Assembly: GCA_900771065.1 (NCBI GenBank)
Contig: CAAGMP010000074.1
Span: forward strand, 1 to 6,934
Origin: an uncultured Acinetobacter sp.
GTDB taxonomy: Bacteria; Pseudomonadota; Gammaproteobacteria; Pseudomonadales; Moraxellaceae
Reading direction: 5' to 3'
DNA: 6,934 nucleotides
In this document: positions 1-5,489 of the stretch, piece after piece
Position numbering within the stretch: position 1 is the first letter of the stretch
Layout of the letters: the number at the start of each line of letters is the position of its first letter
Made by a program: the position numbers and the translations under genes
Notes under the pieces: model-generated
What the model was told of the DNA's origin: nothing
Seen by the model: the letters and a program-made list of their open reading frames with translations, nothing else
Database searches by the model: none

Positions 1-46
1 GCTTGATATACTCGGTCGAAGTAAGGGCATGTTCTTCAGCAGCCAT
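1..46 (-). CDS. atpB: ATP synthase F0 subunit a, N-terminal fragment (cut by window edge)
   Basis: Only the first 15 codons plus one base are present, reading leftward from an ATG at 46-44 and encoding MAAEEHALTSTEYIK. I recognise this as the start of the Acinetobacter F0 a subunit, the membrane protein that forms the proton half-channels against the c-ring. A Shine-Dalgarno sequence, AGGTG (complement 53-57), lies 6 nt before the ATG. The gene follows atpI on the same strand after a 104-nt gap, the usual atpI-atpB order. No function-defining residues are inside the window, so the call rests on the N-terminal match and on atpI upstream. Confidence 0.85.
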   Translation of the reverse strand, partial: MAAEEHALTSTEYIK

Positions 47-150
47 AAATCACACCTGGTCAATGTCAAAAACTAATGAAATAAACGAATATCGCGTGCT
101 GCTTGATATCTCGCTTATTCCGAAAAAACTTTTTTTAATTTTTGCTGTGT

Positions 151-561
151 CTAAACTCGTTTTTGTAGACGTGACACCAAAAAAGGCGCAACCCACGACA
201 TGGCTTGAACGAGCATAAAACCACAAAACAATGCAACCGGTGAAAGAGGTTTGACATTGTTTAAAATTAAAATGAATCCAACAATCACAATTGCAAACTT
301 ACCAAGCATGCCTCGATACATATTAGACAACACTTGTTTAGATGCTCTTGCACCTGCAGTCCTGAAAGATTGCCATGTAAAATAGCAACTTGCTAGCCAA
401 CAGACGAGTGCACCTAAAGCTGCACTTATCGCCACTGTTGAATCTTTTACAATCCAACCAATACAGGCTGAAACAATAATCATTAATGCTTGTAAATAGA
501 CTAAAGCTTTCGCTAATCGTCGGTCAATCAAGCGACTAGTTTGGCTCACGATTTTATCCAC
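151..561 (-). CDS. atpI: ATP synthase protein I (F0 assembly factor)
   Basis: This is a small integral membrane protein of up to 136 aa, the usual AtpI size, with about four hydrophobic segments (roughly residues 18-37, 42-62, 87-101 and 107-128) and a basic N-terminus (RLIDRRLAK). AtpI is an accessory protein of the F1F0 ATP synthase, implicated in c-ring assembly and largely dispensable; it is normally the first gene of the atp operon, as here, ahead of atpB. The start is uncertain. The longest reading begins with GTG at 561, directly preceded in frame by a TGA. A second GTG at 549 (protein starting MSQTSRLIDRR) has a weak TGGA 7 nt upstream. Neither has a strong Shine-Dalgarno sequence. 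A sigma70-like promoter sits about 50 nt upstream. The identification is firm from size, membrane pattern and position. Confidence 0.88.
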   Translation of the reverse strand: MDKIVSQTSRLIDRRLAKALVYLQALMIIVSACIGWIVKDSTVAISAALGALVCWLASCYFTWQSFRTAGARASKQVLSNMYRGMLGKFAIVIVGFILILNNVKPLSPVALFCGFMLVQAMSWVAPFLVSRLQKRV

Positions 562-614
562 TCACAGCATATGTGTTTAAATAAGTTAACAGGTGATCGT
601 TTTTTATCGCAGGC

Positions 615-643
615 ATTATAGAGTTAGACCCCTAAACATGCAA
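615..643 (-). promoter_or_regulatory. sigma70 promoter of the atp operon
   Basis: On the minus strand, TTGCAT (complement 638-643) and a consensus TATAAT (complement 615-620) are separated by exactly 17 nt. Transcription would start near 608, giving a leader of about 47 nt before the atpI GTG at 561. The -10 is perfect and the -35 retains only the TTG core. This is the best promoter-like sequence in the znuA-atpI spacer and fits a constitutive energy operon. Confidence 0.65.
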
Positions 644-707
644 TCTTTTCCCGACCTTAGTCGTGTTTTTTTGCCTATATGTAACTGAATCGTAATATTT
701 GGATCGT

Positions 708-1544
708 TTATTTTTGCACCTTTAAAACGCATTGTTGTGCTTTTTCAGCAGTATGTAACCAAGCGCTAATAAAATCGGGTTCTTGCTGCATACTTTCGTC
801 AATTTCTTTAAACACAACAGGATCTAAACGTTGATATTGATTAGCGCTAGCATGCCCTTCCGCTAACAGACACATTTCGCGTTGTGGACGTGTATCATTT
901 AAATATTTAATTTGAGTTAATGTTGGTGCAACGTGTGGTTCAGCGGTTAATGCACCTGCAAATTTTAAATTCAACGCATTTTCTAAATATTGATATGCAT
1001 CGTGATAAGCCCAATAAGGACGCTTCACTTTAGTTTGGAACGTATTTGAAGTTTTTATCAGTTCGCGTGAAAAATGACGGGCATTATCCCAATATTTTTG
1101 TTTATATTGCGGTTGTTGTTGTGAACGTAAAGCAGCAATAAAAAAAGCAATACGTACTGCGTTATTCGGATCTAGCCAAACATGGGTATCTATTGTGTTT
1201 TTAATGGCTTCACCTTTTAAATTACGCTGTGGCAAAGTTTGCATGATGCCTGAATCTAAAATGGAAACGGTTCTTCGATTATTTGCCAACGTTTTTGCTA
1301 AAGGAGCTTCATGTTCAGGTCCAAGCCAAATTAATAACGAAGCATCTTGCATGATTTTACGATGCATAGGTGTGAGCGAAATATCATGCCCCGTTTGATC
1401 GCGTAGCAACAAGGTCGGCTCTTCTATATTTTGCGTAACCTCTTTTGCAATCAAATAAAGCGGATAAGTAGATACCACCAACCCTTTTGACCAAGTCAAA
1501 CTACTGACAAAAAACAATAGCAACAAGCTAAAAAAACGGGACAT
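708..1544 (-). CDS. znuA: Zinc ABC transporter periplasmic substrate-binding protein ZnuA
   Basis: ZnuA captures Zn(II) in the periplasm and delivers it to the ZnuB permease. The protein is a cluster A-I (cluster 9) binding protein of 278 aa from ATG 1544. It has a signal peptide (basic MSRFF, a run of leucines, cleavage near SLTWS-KG) followed by the mature start VVSTYPLYLIAKE. The expected histidine ligands are visible, numbering from this Met: His53 in GHDISLTP, His121 in DTHVWLDP and His181 in YHDAYQYLE. Two late cysteines (225 and 272) could form the disulfide seen in E. coli ZnuA. The usual His/acid-rich flexible loop between the first two ligands is missing; that stretch is short (QRNLKGEAIKNTI) and has no His, so the protein is shorter than E. 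coli ZnuA. The frame extends to a TTG at 1559, but the predicted transcription start near 1573 leaves only about 13 nt before it, and the ATG gives a cleaner signal peptide. There is no clear Shine-Dalgarno sequence for either. The gene is divergent from zur-znuC-znuB and controlled from the shared Zur operator. Confidence 0.93.
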   Translation of the reverse strand: MSRFFSLLLLFFVSSLTWSKGLVVSTYPLYLIAKEVTQNIEEPTLLLRDQTGHDISLTPMHRKIMQDASLLIWLGPEHEAPLAKTLANNRRTVSILDSGIMQTLPQRNLKGEAIKNTIDTHVWLDPNNAVRIAFFIAALRSQQQPQYKQKYWDNARHFSRELIKTSNTFQTKVKRPYWAYHDAYQYLENALNLKFAGALTAEPHVAPTLTQIKYLNDTRPQREMCLLAEGHASANQYQRLDPVVFKEIDESMQQEPDFISAWLHTAEKAQQCVLKVQK

Positions 1545-1572
1545 AAGACAAAGTCGCAATTTAAAATCAATA

Positions 1573-1589
1573 TTGTTATATTATAACAA
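1573..1589. promoter_or_regulatory. Zur operator (zinc-responsive palindrome) between znuA and zur
   Basis: TTGTTATATTATAACAA is a perfect 17-nt inverted repeat about a single central base. Its core TGTTATA-N-TATAACA matches the gammaproteobacterial Zur box as I recall it from E. coli znu. It sits in the divergent spacer between znuA and zur and covers the znuA -10. Zinc-bound Zur dimer is expected to bind here and block transcription. The palindrome does not extend beyond 17 nt: 1572/1590 and 1571/1591 do not pair. Confidence 0.87.
1580..1585 (-). promoter_or_regulatory. znuA extended -10 promoter element
   Basis: On the minus strand the operator contains TGTTATAAT, an extended -10 (TGn plus consensus TATAAT). 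No convincing -35 lies 16-18 nt upstream, which an extended -10 can compensate for. The inferred transcription start is near 1573, giving a leader of about 28 nt to the ATG at 1544. Because the -10 is inside the Zur palindrome, Zur and RNA polymerase cannot bind together. Confidence 0.6.
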
Positions 1590-1612
1590 ATCTGTAAAAA
1601 ATCCTATGTCGA

Positions 1613-1641
1613 TTCAAACTCGATTCGCTTCATGTTAAAAT
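1613..1641 (+). promoter_or_regulatory. candidate promoter of the zur-znuC-znuB operon
   Basis: TTCAAA (1613-1618) and TAAAAT (1636-1641) are separated by 17 nt, matching the sigma70 consensus at 4/6 and 5/6 positions. Transcription would begin near 1648, about 31 nt before the zur ATG. The Zur palindrome then lies roughly 60-75 nt upstream of this start, an unusual place for simple repression. An alternative start is the plus-strand extended -10 TGTTATATT inside the operator (TATATT at 1577-1582). Confidence 0.4.
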
Positions 1642-1678
1642 CGCTTGGTCATTTCAGTCATCAACTTGAGATTTTTTT

Positions 1679-2173
1679 ATGAGTCTATGTTCTCATGAAC
1701 ATCATGATACCTTACACGGTGTGCATGGTCAGCACAATGTGGAACAACGTCTCGAAGAAGCTGAAGCTTTGTGTAGCCTTGTTGGCGCACGTTTAACGCC
1801 TTTGCGTAAGGAAGTTTTAACCTTAATTTTAAATGCATCTAGCCCAATGGGTGCATATGACTTATTGGCGCAAATTAAAAATCATTCAAATCGCCCTGCT
1901 GCGCCTCCTACAGTTTATCGCACATTAGATTTTTTATTAGAAAAAGGCTTAATTCATCGTTTAACATCAATTAATGCTTATATTCCATGCTGTCATCCAC
2001 GTGAAGGACATCAAGCTGCTTTTTTAATTTGCACAGAATGTAAAAGCGTAAAAGAAGCCGCTTCACCGACTTTATTAAACTATATTGAAACTTTATCGGC
2101 ATCGGATGGTTTTAAAACGCATCATAGTATTATTGAAATTTCTGGAATTTGTCAGCAATGTCAAACACATTGA
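1679..2173 (+). CDS. zur: Zinc uptake regulator Zur (Fur family repressor)
   Basis: Zur is a dimeric Fur-family repressor that binds DNA when zinc is replete and shuts off zinc uptake. This protein is 164 aa. A winged-helix DNA-binding domain covers about residues 25-97 (LTPLRKEVLTLI, then the recognition-helix region PPTVYRTLDFLLEKGLIH). The dimerisation domain carries the structural zinc site CxxC at 118-121 and CxxC at 158-161. Residues aligning with the E. coli regulatory site are present: His93, Cys104, His111 and Glu126. The PPTVYR/LDFLLEKG signature favours Zur over Fur. The N-terminus carries an extra histidine-rich stretch (six His in residues 6-19) before the domain. The start is ATG 1679, with a weak TTGAG 8 nt upstream. 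The gene is first in an operon with znuC and znuB and divergent from znuA, so Zur probably also limits its own synthesis. Confidence 0.94.
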   Translation: MSLCSHEHHDTLHGVHGQHNVEQRLEEAEALCSLVGARLTPLRKEVLTLILNASSPMGAYDLLAQIKNHSNRPAAPPTVYRTLDFLLEKGLIHRLTSINAYIPCCHPREGHQAAFLICTECKSVKEAASPTLLNYIETLSASDGFKTHHSIIEISGICQQCQTH

Positions 2174-2922
2174 TTCAACTTCAGCAAATTTGTGTTCGCA
2201 TTGATGAACGAAATATTTTAAATCATATTGATTTTGCTTTAGCAGAAAAAGAAATTGTCACTCTAATTGGTCCAAATGGTGCAGGAAAATCAACGCTCAT
2301 TAAAGTGTTATTAGGAATTTTAAAGCCTAGTTCAGGTCAAGTCATTCAAACAAAAAAACTGATTTTTTCTTATGTGCCACAAAAATTCAACCCGTCACAT
2401 AGTCTGCCATTGCGTGTAAAAGATTTGTTGGCATTAGAGCGTTGTCCTGCCGCATTAAAAGCAGAAATTATTGCCGATACAGGCATTGAAAAACTACAAA
2501 ACTCTAAAGTACAACAACTGTCGGGTGGAGAACGACAACGAGTTTTACTCGCCCGCGCTTTGTTACGCCAACCGCATATTTTGGTTTTAGATGAACCTAT
2601 GCAAGGTCTAGATATTCAATCTGAAACTGAGTTATATCACTATGTACGCAGCTTACCTGAAAAATATGGTTGCGCGATTGTCATGGTATCGCATGATTTA
2701 CAATGGGTTATGCAAGGAACACATCGGGTCATTTGCTTAAACAAACATATTTGTTGCAGCGGTTCACCTGAAAACGTACAAAAACATCCTGAATATTTAG
2801 CTATTTTCGGACAAAATCGGGTGTTTTACCAACATCACCATGATCATTGTGCACATAATGATGCAGTACAACCTTGCGAACATGGTTCACATCCACATAT
2901 TCATCCTGAGCAGGACACCTAA
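2158..2922 (+). CDS. znuC: Zinc ABC transporter ATP-binding protein ZnuC
   Basis: ZnuC is the cytoplasmic ATPase that powers ZnuB for zinc import. It is 254 aa from ATG 2158. ABC motifs appear in order: Walker A GPNGAGKST (38-46), Q-loop Gln75 in YVPQKF, signature LSGGE (121-125), Walker B ILVLDEP (141-147), D-loop GLD and switch His179 in VSHDL. The segment NKHICCSGSPE and a histidine-rich C-terminal tail (from about residue 223, nine His and two Cys) are characteristic of ZnuC rather than a generic metal ATPase. A longer reading from TTG 2149 adds three residues; I prefer the ATG, which begins MSNTLIQLQQICV. The start lies inside zur, overlapping it by 16 nt, so translation is probably coupled. 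znuB follows after 3 nt. Confidence 0.94.
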   Translation: MSNTLIQLQQICVRIDERNILNHIDFALAEKEIVTLIGPNGAGKSTLIKVLLGILKPSSGQVIQTKKLIFSYVPQKFNPSHSLPLRVKDLLALERCPAALKAEIIADTGIEKLQNSKVQQLSGGERQRVLLARALLRQPHILVLDEPMQGLDIQSETELYHYVRSLPEKYGCAIVMVSHDLQWVMQGTHRVICLNKHICCSGSPENVQKHPEYLAIFGQNRVFYQHHHDHCAHNDAVQPCEHGSHPHIHPEQDT

Positions 2923-2925
2923 CGC

Positions 2926-3732
2926 ATGCTAGAATGGTTACAATTGCTGCTCCCTGCTTGGATTATGGGCGCACTATTAGTTTTTTTAACTGCGCCTTTA
3001 GGTTGTTTAATGTTATGGCGTCGCATGTCTTTTTTTGCAGACACAATGGCGCATGGCACATTATTAGGCGTGGCAATTGCAGGTTTACTCAGTTTGCCTT
3101 TTTGGGTCGGTGTGACTTTTTTAGCCTTGCTACTGATTGCAATTTTATGGGGACTACACGACTCCCGTCTACCGAATGATGCTTTATTAGCATTATGTTC
3201 AGCCACTTTACTTTGCTCGGGTTTGTTGTTAATTCAGTATTTACCGAGTTTACGTCCCGAATTACTCAGCTATTTATTTGGCGACCTATTACAAGTTTCT
3301 TGGGCAGATTTGCCTGTTTTTGCTGTGGTTATTATTGCTTCTTTAGCTATTTTATATAAAAACTGGCAAGCGCAAATTCGCATCGCAATTGACCCTGATA
3401 TTGCTATAAGCGAAGGAATTAGCGCTAAATGGCAACGACTTGTTTTTATGATGCTTTTGGCTCTATTTACTGTTTTAGCATTAAAAGCCGTTGGTTCTTT
3501 ATTAATGGGTGCATTGTTGGTTATTCCTGCGCTTAGTGCACGGCTACTTGCTCATTCACCTAAACAAATGGTCATTTGGTCATTTATCATGGCGCAAATT
3601 GGCATTAGCATGGGTTTATGGTCAAGCGTGTTTTTAGATACCTCAACTGGACTGAGCATTGTTTTAAGTATGGCAATGATGTTTGGACTTATTTTTTGTG
3701 GACAAAAGATTAAAAAATCATTGATGCACTAA
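2926..3732 (+). CDS. znuB: Zinc ABC transporter membrane permease ZnuB
   Basis: ZnuB forms the inner-membrane channel of the ZnuABC zinc importer. The protein is 268 aa and mostly hydrophobic, with about eight membrane segments, as expected for the ABC-3 metal permease family. Family landmarks are visible: PLGCLMLWRRMSFFADTMAHG (about 24-44), LLSYLFGDLLQVS (113-125) and the coupling region GSLLMGALLVIPALSARLLA (190-209), followed by DTSTGLSIVL near 238-247. The start ATG is 3 nt after the znuC stop with AGGA at 2912-2915, 10 nt upstream, so it is co-transcribed with zur and znuC. The last 15 nt overlap the end of the opposite-strand exporter gene, and no clear terminator follows. Confidence 0.94.
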   Translation: MLEWLQLLLPAWIMGALLVFLTAPLGCLMLWRRMSFFADTMAHGTLLGVAIAGLLSLPFWVGVTFLALLLIAILWGLHDSRLPNDALLALCSATLLCSGLLLIQYLPSLRPELLSYLFGDLLQVSWADLPVFAVVIIASLAILYKNWQAQIRIAIDPDIAISEGISAKWQRLVFMMLLALFTVLALKAVGSLLMGALLVIPALSARLLAHSPKQMVIWSFIMAQIGISMGLWSSVFLDTSTGLSIVLSMAMMFGLIFCGQKIKKSLMH

Positions 3733-4338
3733 ACTTAATAAACTGGCTGCGCAAGCAAATAAGATCGCAAAAGTTCGATTTAAAATCTTTTGTTGCCGTG
3801 GTGATTTCAATAAACGTAATATTTTGGCAGCCAAACCTGTGTAGCCTGCCATCACCACCAAATCAATACTGACCATTGTCAAAGCCATAATCACATATTG
3901 AATGGTTTGCGGTTGAGATAAATCTAAAAATTGCGGTAAAACAGCCAATAAAAAAACAATTGCCTTCGGATTACTCATATTCACAAAAAAACCGTGTAAC
4001 ACCAACTTACCACGTGATTTATTGGGCAAAGCGGTTTTAATTTGAATATCTTGGACTGGCGCTTTCCATTGTAAATAAGCTAAATAAAGTAAATAAGCCA
4101 CACCAAACCATTTTACAATCAAAAATGCCCATGGCGTTGTTGCAAATAAAACACCAACTCCCGCAGCCACAATTGCAATTTGCAATAACAATGCCAATTG
4201 CAAACCAATTGCATTCCAGTACCCATGTCGAAACCCATAATTTAAACCACTGGACATTGAAGCAATTGCACCTGCTCCGGGTGAGATACTAATCACCCAA
4301 CATGCCAACATATACGTAACCCAAACTTGGTAAGACAT
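3718..4338 (-). CDS. RhtB-like LysE-family amino acid exporter
   Basis: This is an inner-membrane exporter of the LysE/RhtB superfamily, 206 aa, the same length as E. coli RhtB (homoserine and homoserine lactone efflux). Resemblance to RhtB as I recall it is strong: SISPGAGAIASMSSGLNYGFR at 17-37, a central KWFGVAYLLYLAYLQWKA (76-93), VNMSNPKAIVFLLAVLPQF (119-137), and about six hydrophobic segments. The substrate is not provable from sequence: homoserine lactone, threonine or another neutral amino acid is possible. I chose ATG 4338 because GGTG (complement 4346-4349) lies 7 nt upstream and because further upstream ATGs at 4377 and 4368 coincide with or precede the likely -10 at 4367-4372. 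The gene diverges from the DyP peroxidase and converges with znuB, overlapping it by 15 nt. Confidence 0.85.
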   Translation of the reverse strand: MSYQVWVTYMLACWVISISPGAGAIASMSSGLNYGFRHGYWNAIGLQLALLLQIAIVAAGVGVLFATTPWAFLIVKWFGVAYLLYLAYLQWKAPVQDIQIKTALPNKSRGKLVLHGFFVNMSNPKAIVFLLAVLPQFLDLSQPQTIQYVIMALTMVSIDLVVMAGYTGLAAKILRLLKSPRQQKILNRTFAILFACAASLLSLVHQ

Positions 4339-4345
4339 TGTGTAA

Positions 4346-4349
4346 CACC
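4346..4349 (-). promoter_or_regulatory. ribosome binding site fixing the RhtB-like start
   Basis: GGTG on the minus strand lies 7 nt before ATG 4338. Together with the -10 just upstream it supports the shorter 206-aa protein over the longer reading from 4377. Confidence 0.5.
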
Positions 4350-4366
4350 GCAATAAAACGAGATAC

Positions 4367-4372
4367 ATTATA
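4367..4372 (-). promoter_or_regulatory. -10 element of the RhtB-like exporter gene
   Basis: A consensus TATAAT occurs on the minus strand, with a predicted start near 4360 and about 22 nt of leader to ATG 4338. No good -35 is found at 16-18 nt upstream, so the promoter may be weak or need an activator. Confidence 0.45.
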
Positions 4373-4444
4373 ACCAATAAAATCAGTAAATTTACCTATT
4401 CACAGCACCAATCCTCAGGCAAAATAAATTAAGATCACTTATTT

Positions 4445-4450
4445 AAGGAG
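4445..4450 (+). promoter_or_regulatory. ribosome binding site deciding the GTG start of the peroxidase
   Basis: AAGGAG is a near-perfect Shine-Dalgarno sequence 6 nt before GTG 4457. It is the strongest ribosome site in the window and makes the GTG start convincing. Confidence 0.8.
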
Positions 4451-4456
4451 CTACGA

Positions 4457-5374
4457 GTGACTGCACAATCTGTCATTTTGCCATTACCTTCCGATCATGC
4501 TCGCTTTATTGTTTTACGTTTAAATCAACTTTCTATTGAGCAGCTGAAACAACAATTAAATCATTTTATAACGACTCGTGATCGCTTAATTAGCCAATAT
4601 CCTGATGCAGAAATTAAAACCGCGATTGCTTTTGGTCAGTCACTGTGGCAACAACTACACACTGAACAACCTGAAGGTTTTTGTCAGCTTGATCCTATTG
4701 CTGGTGCATTTGATTTACCTGCACAACCTGCGGATTTACTCATTCACATCGCCTCAAAATATAGTCAATTGTGTTTTAGCTTAAGCCAAGCTTTTTTTGA
4801 AGGCATTCAAAATCAAGTTGAAATTTTAGATGAACGCGTTTGTTTCAAAAATTTTGATCATCGCGATTTAACTGGTTTTATTGATGGCACGGAAAATCCA
4901 CAATTTAAAGATGATCGTGCGCAAGCCGCATTATTACCTGAAGAAGCAGGAATTTTTGCAGATGGTAGTTTTGTTTTTGCACAACGTTATGTACACAATT
5001 TGGAAAAATGGAAACGTTTAAAAGTTGAAGCGCAAGAACAAGTCATTGGTCGAACCAAATTAGAAAGTATTGAACTAGATGATGATGTTAAACCTCAAAA
5101 CGCGCATGTTTCTCGTACCGTCGTTGAAGATGATACAGGTGAAGAACTTGAAATTTTACGTCATTCATTGCCTTATGGTGATGGTCATGGTGATCAAGGC
5201 TTATTTTTTGTCGCCTACACCAAAGATTTAAGTATTATTGAACAGATGTTAAAAAGAATGTTTGGTACTTCAGGCGACCACATTCATGACCGTTTATTAC
5301 ATTTTGTCACCGCTGTAGATGGTGCTTATTATTTTGCACCGAGTGAAGAATTATTAAGCCAAATTCTGGATTAA
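4457..5374 (+). CDS. DyP-type haem peroxidase (YfeX-like)
   Basis: Dye-decolourising peroxidases bind haem b and use hydrogen peroxide to oxidise phenolic, dye or porphyrinogen substrates. This 305-aa protein matches the compact bacterial class that includes E. coli YfeX. Visible signatures are the GxxDG motif GFIDGTENP with catalytic Asp143, the proximal haem ligand His217 in NAHVSRT, and the distal Arg235 in ILRHSLPYG followed by GLFFVAY (248-254). It has no signal peptide and no Tat twin-arginine motif, so it should be cytoplasmic, unlike EfeB. The native substrate of YfeX-type enzymes is unsettled. The start is GTG 4457, backed by AAGGAG. I find no confident promoter in the 118-nt divergent spacer (4339-4456). 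The gene appears monocistronic, ending in an intrinsic terminator. Confidence 0.93.
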   Translation: MTAQSVILPLPSDHARFIVLRLNQLSIEQLKQQLNHFITTRDRLISQYPDAEIKTAIAFGQSLWQQLHTEQPEGFCQLDPIAGAFDLPAQPADLLIHIASKYSQLCFSLSQAFFEGIQNQVEILDERVCFKNFDHRDLTGFIDGTENPQFKDDRAQAALLPEEAGIFADGSFVFAQRYVHNLEKWKRLKVEAQEQVIGRTKLESIELDDDVKPQNAHVSRTVVEDDTGEELEILRHSLPYGDGHGDQGLFFVAYTKDLSIIEQMLKRMFGTSGDHIHDRLLHFVTAVDGAYYFAPSEELLSQILD

Positions 5375-5393
5375 AATACTTCCCCATTCGAAC

Positions 5394-5430
5394 AAAGATC
5401 ATGCTATTTTAAGTGGCATGATCTTTTTTT
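5394..5430 (+). terminator. intrinsic terminator after the DyP peroxidase gene
   Basis: AAAGATCATGC (5394-5404) pairs perfectly with GCATGATCTTT (5416-5426), an 11-bp stem around an 11-nt loop, running into seven consecutive T (5424-5430). It begins 20 nt after the peroxidase stop codon. With A residues at the 5' foot it might also act weakly in the other direction, but no minus-strand gene ends here. Confidence 0.9.
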
Positions 5431-5445
5431 CATACTTGTCATTTC

Positions 5446-5474
5446 TTAAATGATTAGTTTTTCTTTCGTATAAA
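5446..5474 (+). promoter_or_regulatory. candidate promoter of the DedA-family gene
   Basis: TTAAAT (5446-5451) and TATAAA (5469-5474) are 17 nt apart. The -10 is 5/6 but the -35 only 3/6. The predicted start near 5481 leaves a leader of about nine bases before ATG 5490. It follows the peroxidase terminator directly, so the gene needs its own promoter. Confidence 0.35.
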
Positions 5475-5489
5475 TTTTATTTTATCCCT

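Noticed and set aside
1..109. Nine-base direct repeat GCTTGATAT at 1-9 and 101-109
   Set aside because: Short, AT-rich, one copy is atpB coding sequence; most likely coincidence.
3..218. Plus-strand open frame opposite atpB, the atpI-atpB gap and the end of atpI
   Set aside because: It has no ribosome site, no recognisable family, and lies antisense to two well-supported genes; it is a chance frame.
651..672. Hairpin CGAC-CTTA-GTCG followed by T7 on the plus strand, resembling a terminator
   Set aside because: The stem is only 4 bp and no plus-strand gene ends upstream, so it would have nothing to terminate; on the minus strand, where znuA ends, there is no T-run after it.
1195..1398. Plus-strand open frame inside znuA
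   Set aside because: Antisense shadow of a strongly supported znuA coding region with no start signals.
2919..3206. Open frames on both strands overlapping the start of znuB
   Set aside because: Shadows of znuB; the composition is basic or low quality and no family is recognised.
3768..3791. AT-rich hairpin CAAAAG...CTTTTG inside the end of the RhtB-like gene, downstream of znuB
   Set aside because: Weak, interrupted stem with no clean T-run; not enough to call a znuB terminator.
5330..5374. Possible encapsulin cargo peptide at the C-terminus of the DyP peroxidase
   Set aside because: The protein ends right after the catalytic domain (EELLSQILD) with no C-terminal targeting extension, and no encapsulin shell gene is nearby.
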